DNA from: Lachnospiraceae bacterium
GTDB lineage: Bacteria; Bacillota; Clostridia; Lachnospirales; Lachnospiraceae
Direction: 5' to 3'
NCBI GenBank assembly: GCA_021199495.1
Contig: JAJQHY010000033.1
Location: forward strand, 1-54,280
Length of the DNA: 54,280 nt
The notes below the pieces were generated by a model that saw only the letters and a list, made by a program, of their open reading frames with translations, was not told the DNA's origin and ran no database searches. Every line of letters begins with the position of its first letter. Positions within the stretch are counted from its first letter, which is position 1. A program made the position numbers and the translations under genes. Of this stretch, positions 53,045-54,280 are shown piece after piece.

Positions 53045-53071
53045 CCCCGCGTCCAATATCACTGTAGCCAT
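53037..53071 (-). pseudogene. 5' part of the interrupted amidase gene
   Basis: From the ATG at 53071 the minus strand reads MATVILDAGHGG, the N-terminal strand and zinc-binding His of amidase_3 enzymes. It then enters the element, where the frame stops at 52991 after 26 residues. Joined to 49786-49297 it gives a 174-codon amidase without frameshift. The start codon lies in one arm of an 11-bp inverted repeat. No strong ribosome site is visible. Confidence 0.88.
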
Positions 53072-53102
53072 AAAATGTACCCATGTTTTTTTACATTTTA
53101 TG
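53069..53102. repeat. 11-bp inverted repeat over the amidase start
   Basis: Arms 53069-53079 and 53092-53102 are perfectly complementary over 11 bp, separated by 12 bp. One arm includes the amidase ATG. It may be a start-masking RNA hairpin or an operator shared with the divergent gene at 53229. Confidence 0.65.
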
Positions 53103-53228
53103 CCGATGGAAATCCTGGTATGTACAGAGAATTTTATTGACACAACCAGAGGAATGAGTTATTCTTTAAGCTGTTGAATTGAAGTGTCTGCACCACAGCG
53201 CAGACGGGTAGTAAAAGGGGAGAGAATA

Positions 53229-54280
53229 ATGCGAAGGTCTTATCACGCAAGAAGGCGGAGGGGGAGAGGCTCAACGCGCATTTTAATCGCGGCTGTTGTT
53301 GTGGCGGCCGTGCTTTTTTGGGTGCTGGTGCTTGCGCTTTTGGTTGCGCAGAACAATGAAACAGATACGATAGAGACGACCGGTCAGGTCAGCACGGAGA
53401 GTTCGGCTGACGGGACTTCTGATACGGGAAATGACGAAGCGGCTGAGGGGATAACAGACAGCGAAGATGCTGATCAAACAGAGAATGTACAGACGGCTGA
53501 TACATCGCAGACAGATACGGAAGAGTCTTCTTTGACAGATGATTCTTCACAGGACACCTGTGTCCTGACCCAGCAGTCGGACGGATCCATTCTGATGTCA
53601 TGGCCGGCTGTTTCCGGTGCCAGCAGCTATGTGGTGGAGATTACCTGGGAGGATGACAACGGCAGTTCCCTTTATCGCACGAAGACACAGACGAACAGCT
53701 GTGTGCTGCGTGGCCTTGGCGATGTGGGTACCTGTACGATTAAGGTGCGTGCCGTTACGTTTCTTTTCTTTTCCAGAACTGTCCTGAAGGTGAAAGCGGA
53801 TCTGAGCACGCCGTCGGTATCGGATGTATCCTGGTCGCTTGATGGGAACACGAATACGCTCAGCGCGACTTTTTCCATCAGGGAAGGAGACACCTGTGTT
53901 GTCTGTCTGCTTGAGGACGGGGAGGTTGTACAGGAGATCATGACGGTTGACTCCGAGACGGAGGACGCGTCTCTGACCTTCGGTGTGGCCGGGGTGATGC
54001 CGCTGCCGGATCAGGGAGAAGAGTACACCATCGGCCTGTGTGTGATCAGTGAGGAGAATGGGATCAGATATTATGGCCTGGCCTCTTCGACGATCACGGT
54101 CAGCAGAGAAGATCTTCTGGGAACTGAGCTGGATGTCGCCATCGCCTATGAGGGCGGCAATGTTTATACTTTCACCTGGAATGAAACCAAGGGCAGTTAT
54201 TACCGTGTTCAGCAGTATAATACTGACGCCGGCGCATGGGTGGATGTGGCTACGGTGTCCGCTTCGGATGATCTGAGCTA
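53229..54280 (+). CDS. Membrane-anchored protein with Fn3-like domains, runs off the window
   Basis: The frame is open from ATG 53229 to the window end (over 350 residues). After a basic N-terminus (MRRSYHARRRRGRGS) there is one membrane segment (about residues 17-39, LIAAVVVAAVLFWVLVLALL). A Ser/Thr/Asp/Glu-rich linker of about 70 residues follows. Then come repeated beta-strand units resembling fibronectin-III domains (MSWPAVSGASSYVVEITW and TFTWNETKGSYYRVQQYN). The bulk is predicted outside the cell. GGGGAGAG precedes the start. It is divergent from the interrupted amidase gene, which suggests a cell-envelope role. The 3' end is not in the window. Confidence 0.85.
   Translation, partial: MRRSYHARRRRGRGSTRILIAAVVVAAVLFWVLVLALLVAQNNETDTIETTGQVSTESSADGTSDTGNDEAAEGITDSEDADQTENVQTADTSQTDTEESSLTDDSSQDTCVLTQQSDGSILMSWPAVSGASSYVVEITWEDDNGSSLYRTKTQTNSCVLRGLGDVGTCTIKVRAVTFLFFSRTVLKVKADLSTPSVSDVSWSLDGNTNTLSATFSIREGDTCVVCLLEDGEVVQEIMTVDSETEDASLTFGVAGVMPLPDQGEEYTIGLCVISEENGIRYYGLASSTITVSREDLLGTELDVAIAYEGGNVYTFTWNETKGSYYRVQQYNTDAGAWVDVATVSASDDLS

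Noticed and set aside
1-54280. CRISPR arrays, rRNA genes, transposase insertion sequences, replication origin
   Set aside because: No regularly spaced repeats, rRNA signatures, transposase genes or DnaA-box clusters were seen.

Overview
The window looks like a chromosomal segment of an anaerobic gut-type clostridium, most likely Lachnospiraceae (Bacillota). The reasons are: LplB/YtcP-type sugar importers without their own ATPase, many cytoplasmic glycoside hydrolases, a tryptophan T-box leader, and the SCIFF peptide / radical-SAM / secDF block that is typical of Clostridia. The family assignments rest on motifs read by eye. No database search was run.

Layout. (1) 1-9.7 kb: the 3' part of an AraC-type regulator, then an importer (lipoprotein and two permeases) followed by cytoplasmic uronate-glycan enzymes: a GH88-type unsaturated glucuronyl hydrolase, a DUF2264 protein, and an unrecognised barrel-like protein. 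Two of these enzymes are split by -1 frameshifts at A-runs. (2) 9.7-19.9 kb: a LacI regulator and a GH30 enzyme (minus strand), divergent from a second importer operon ending in a domain-swapped GH3. Palindromes of the AAACGTTT type sit in the control regions and suggest a local regulon. (3) 20-28.3 kb: a frameshifted AAA-ATPase/nuclease-like gene, then a pectin/rhamnogalacturonan block (GH28, GH106-like, GH105, GH28). (4) 28.4-34 kb: a two-subunit ABC exporter, tRNA-Val(GAC), a TSUP permease, and a ToxN/AbiQ-type toxin with a short candidate antitoxin RNA. (5) 34.2-42.6 kb: a T-box-controlled operon trpE-trpS-trpG-trpD-trpC-trpF-trpB-trpA, which includes tryptophanyl-tRNA synthetase. (6) 42.7-49.2 kb: a zinc phospholipase C-like protein, an ATG22-type MFS permease, SCIFF (scfA), its maturase (scfB) and a SecD-SecF fusion. 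(7) 49.3-53.1 kb: a cell-wall amidase gene cut in two by a 3.25-kb element. (8) From 53.2 kb: a membrane-anchored protein running off the end.

The most striking finding is region 7. A large serine recombinase, a small coupled ORF and a RelB/RelE-like toxin-antitoxin pair lie between two copies of the 8-bp sequence CCGCCGTG. The flanks are the first 12 codons and the remainder of one N-acetylmuramoyl-L-alanine amidase gene. The cut falls in the codon after the zinc-binding His-Gly. Joining the flanks restores a 174-codon amidase with all expected metal ligands. Joining the element ends gives an attP-like site with 11-of-13 matching inverted arms. This is the architecture of a skin-like intervening element. 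Whether excision is programmed cannot be told from sequence.

Three genes carry frameshifts at homopolymers. Base-calling error, real mutation and slippage are all possible, and each is flagged.
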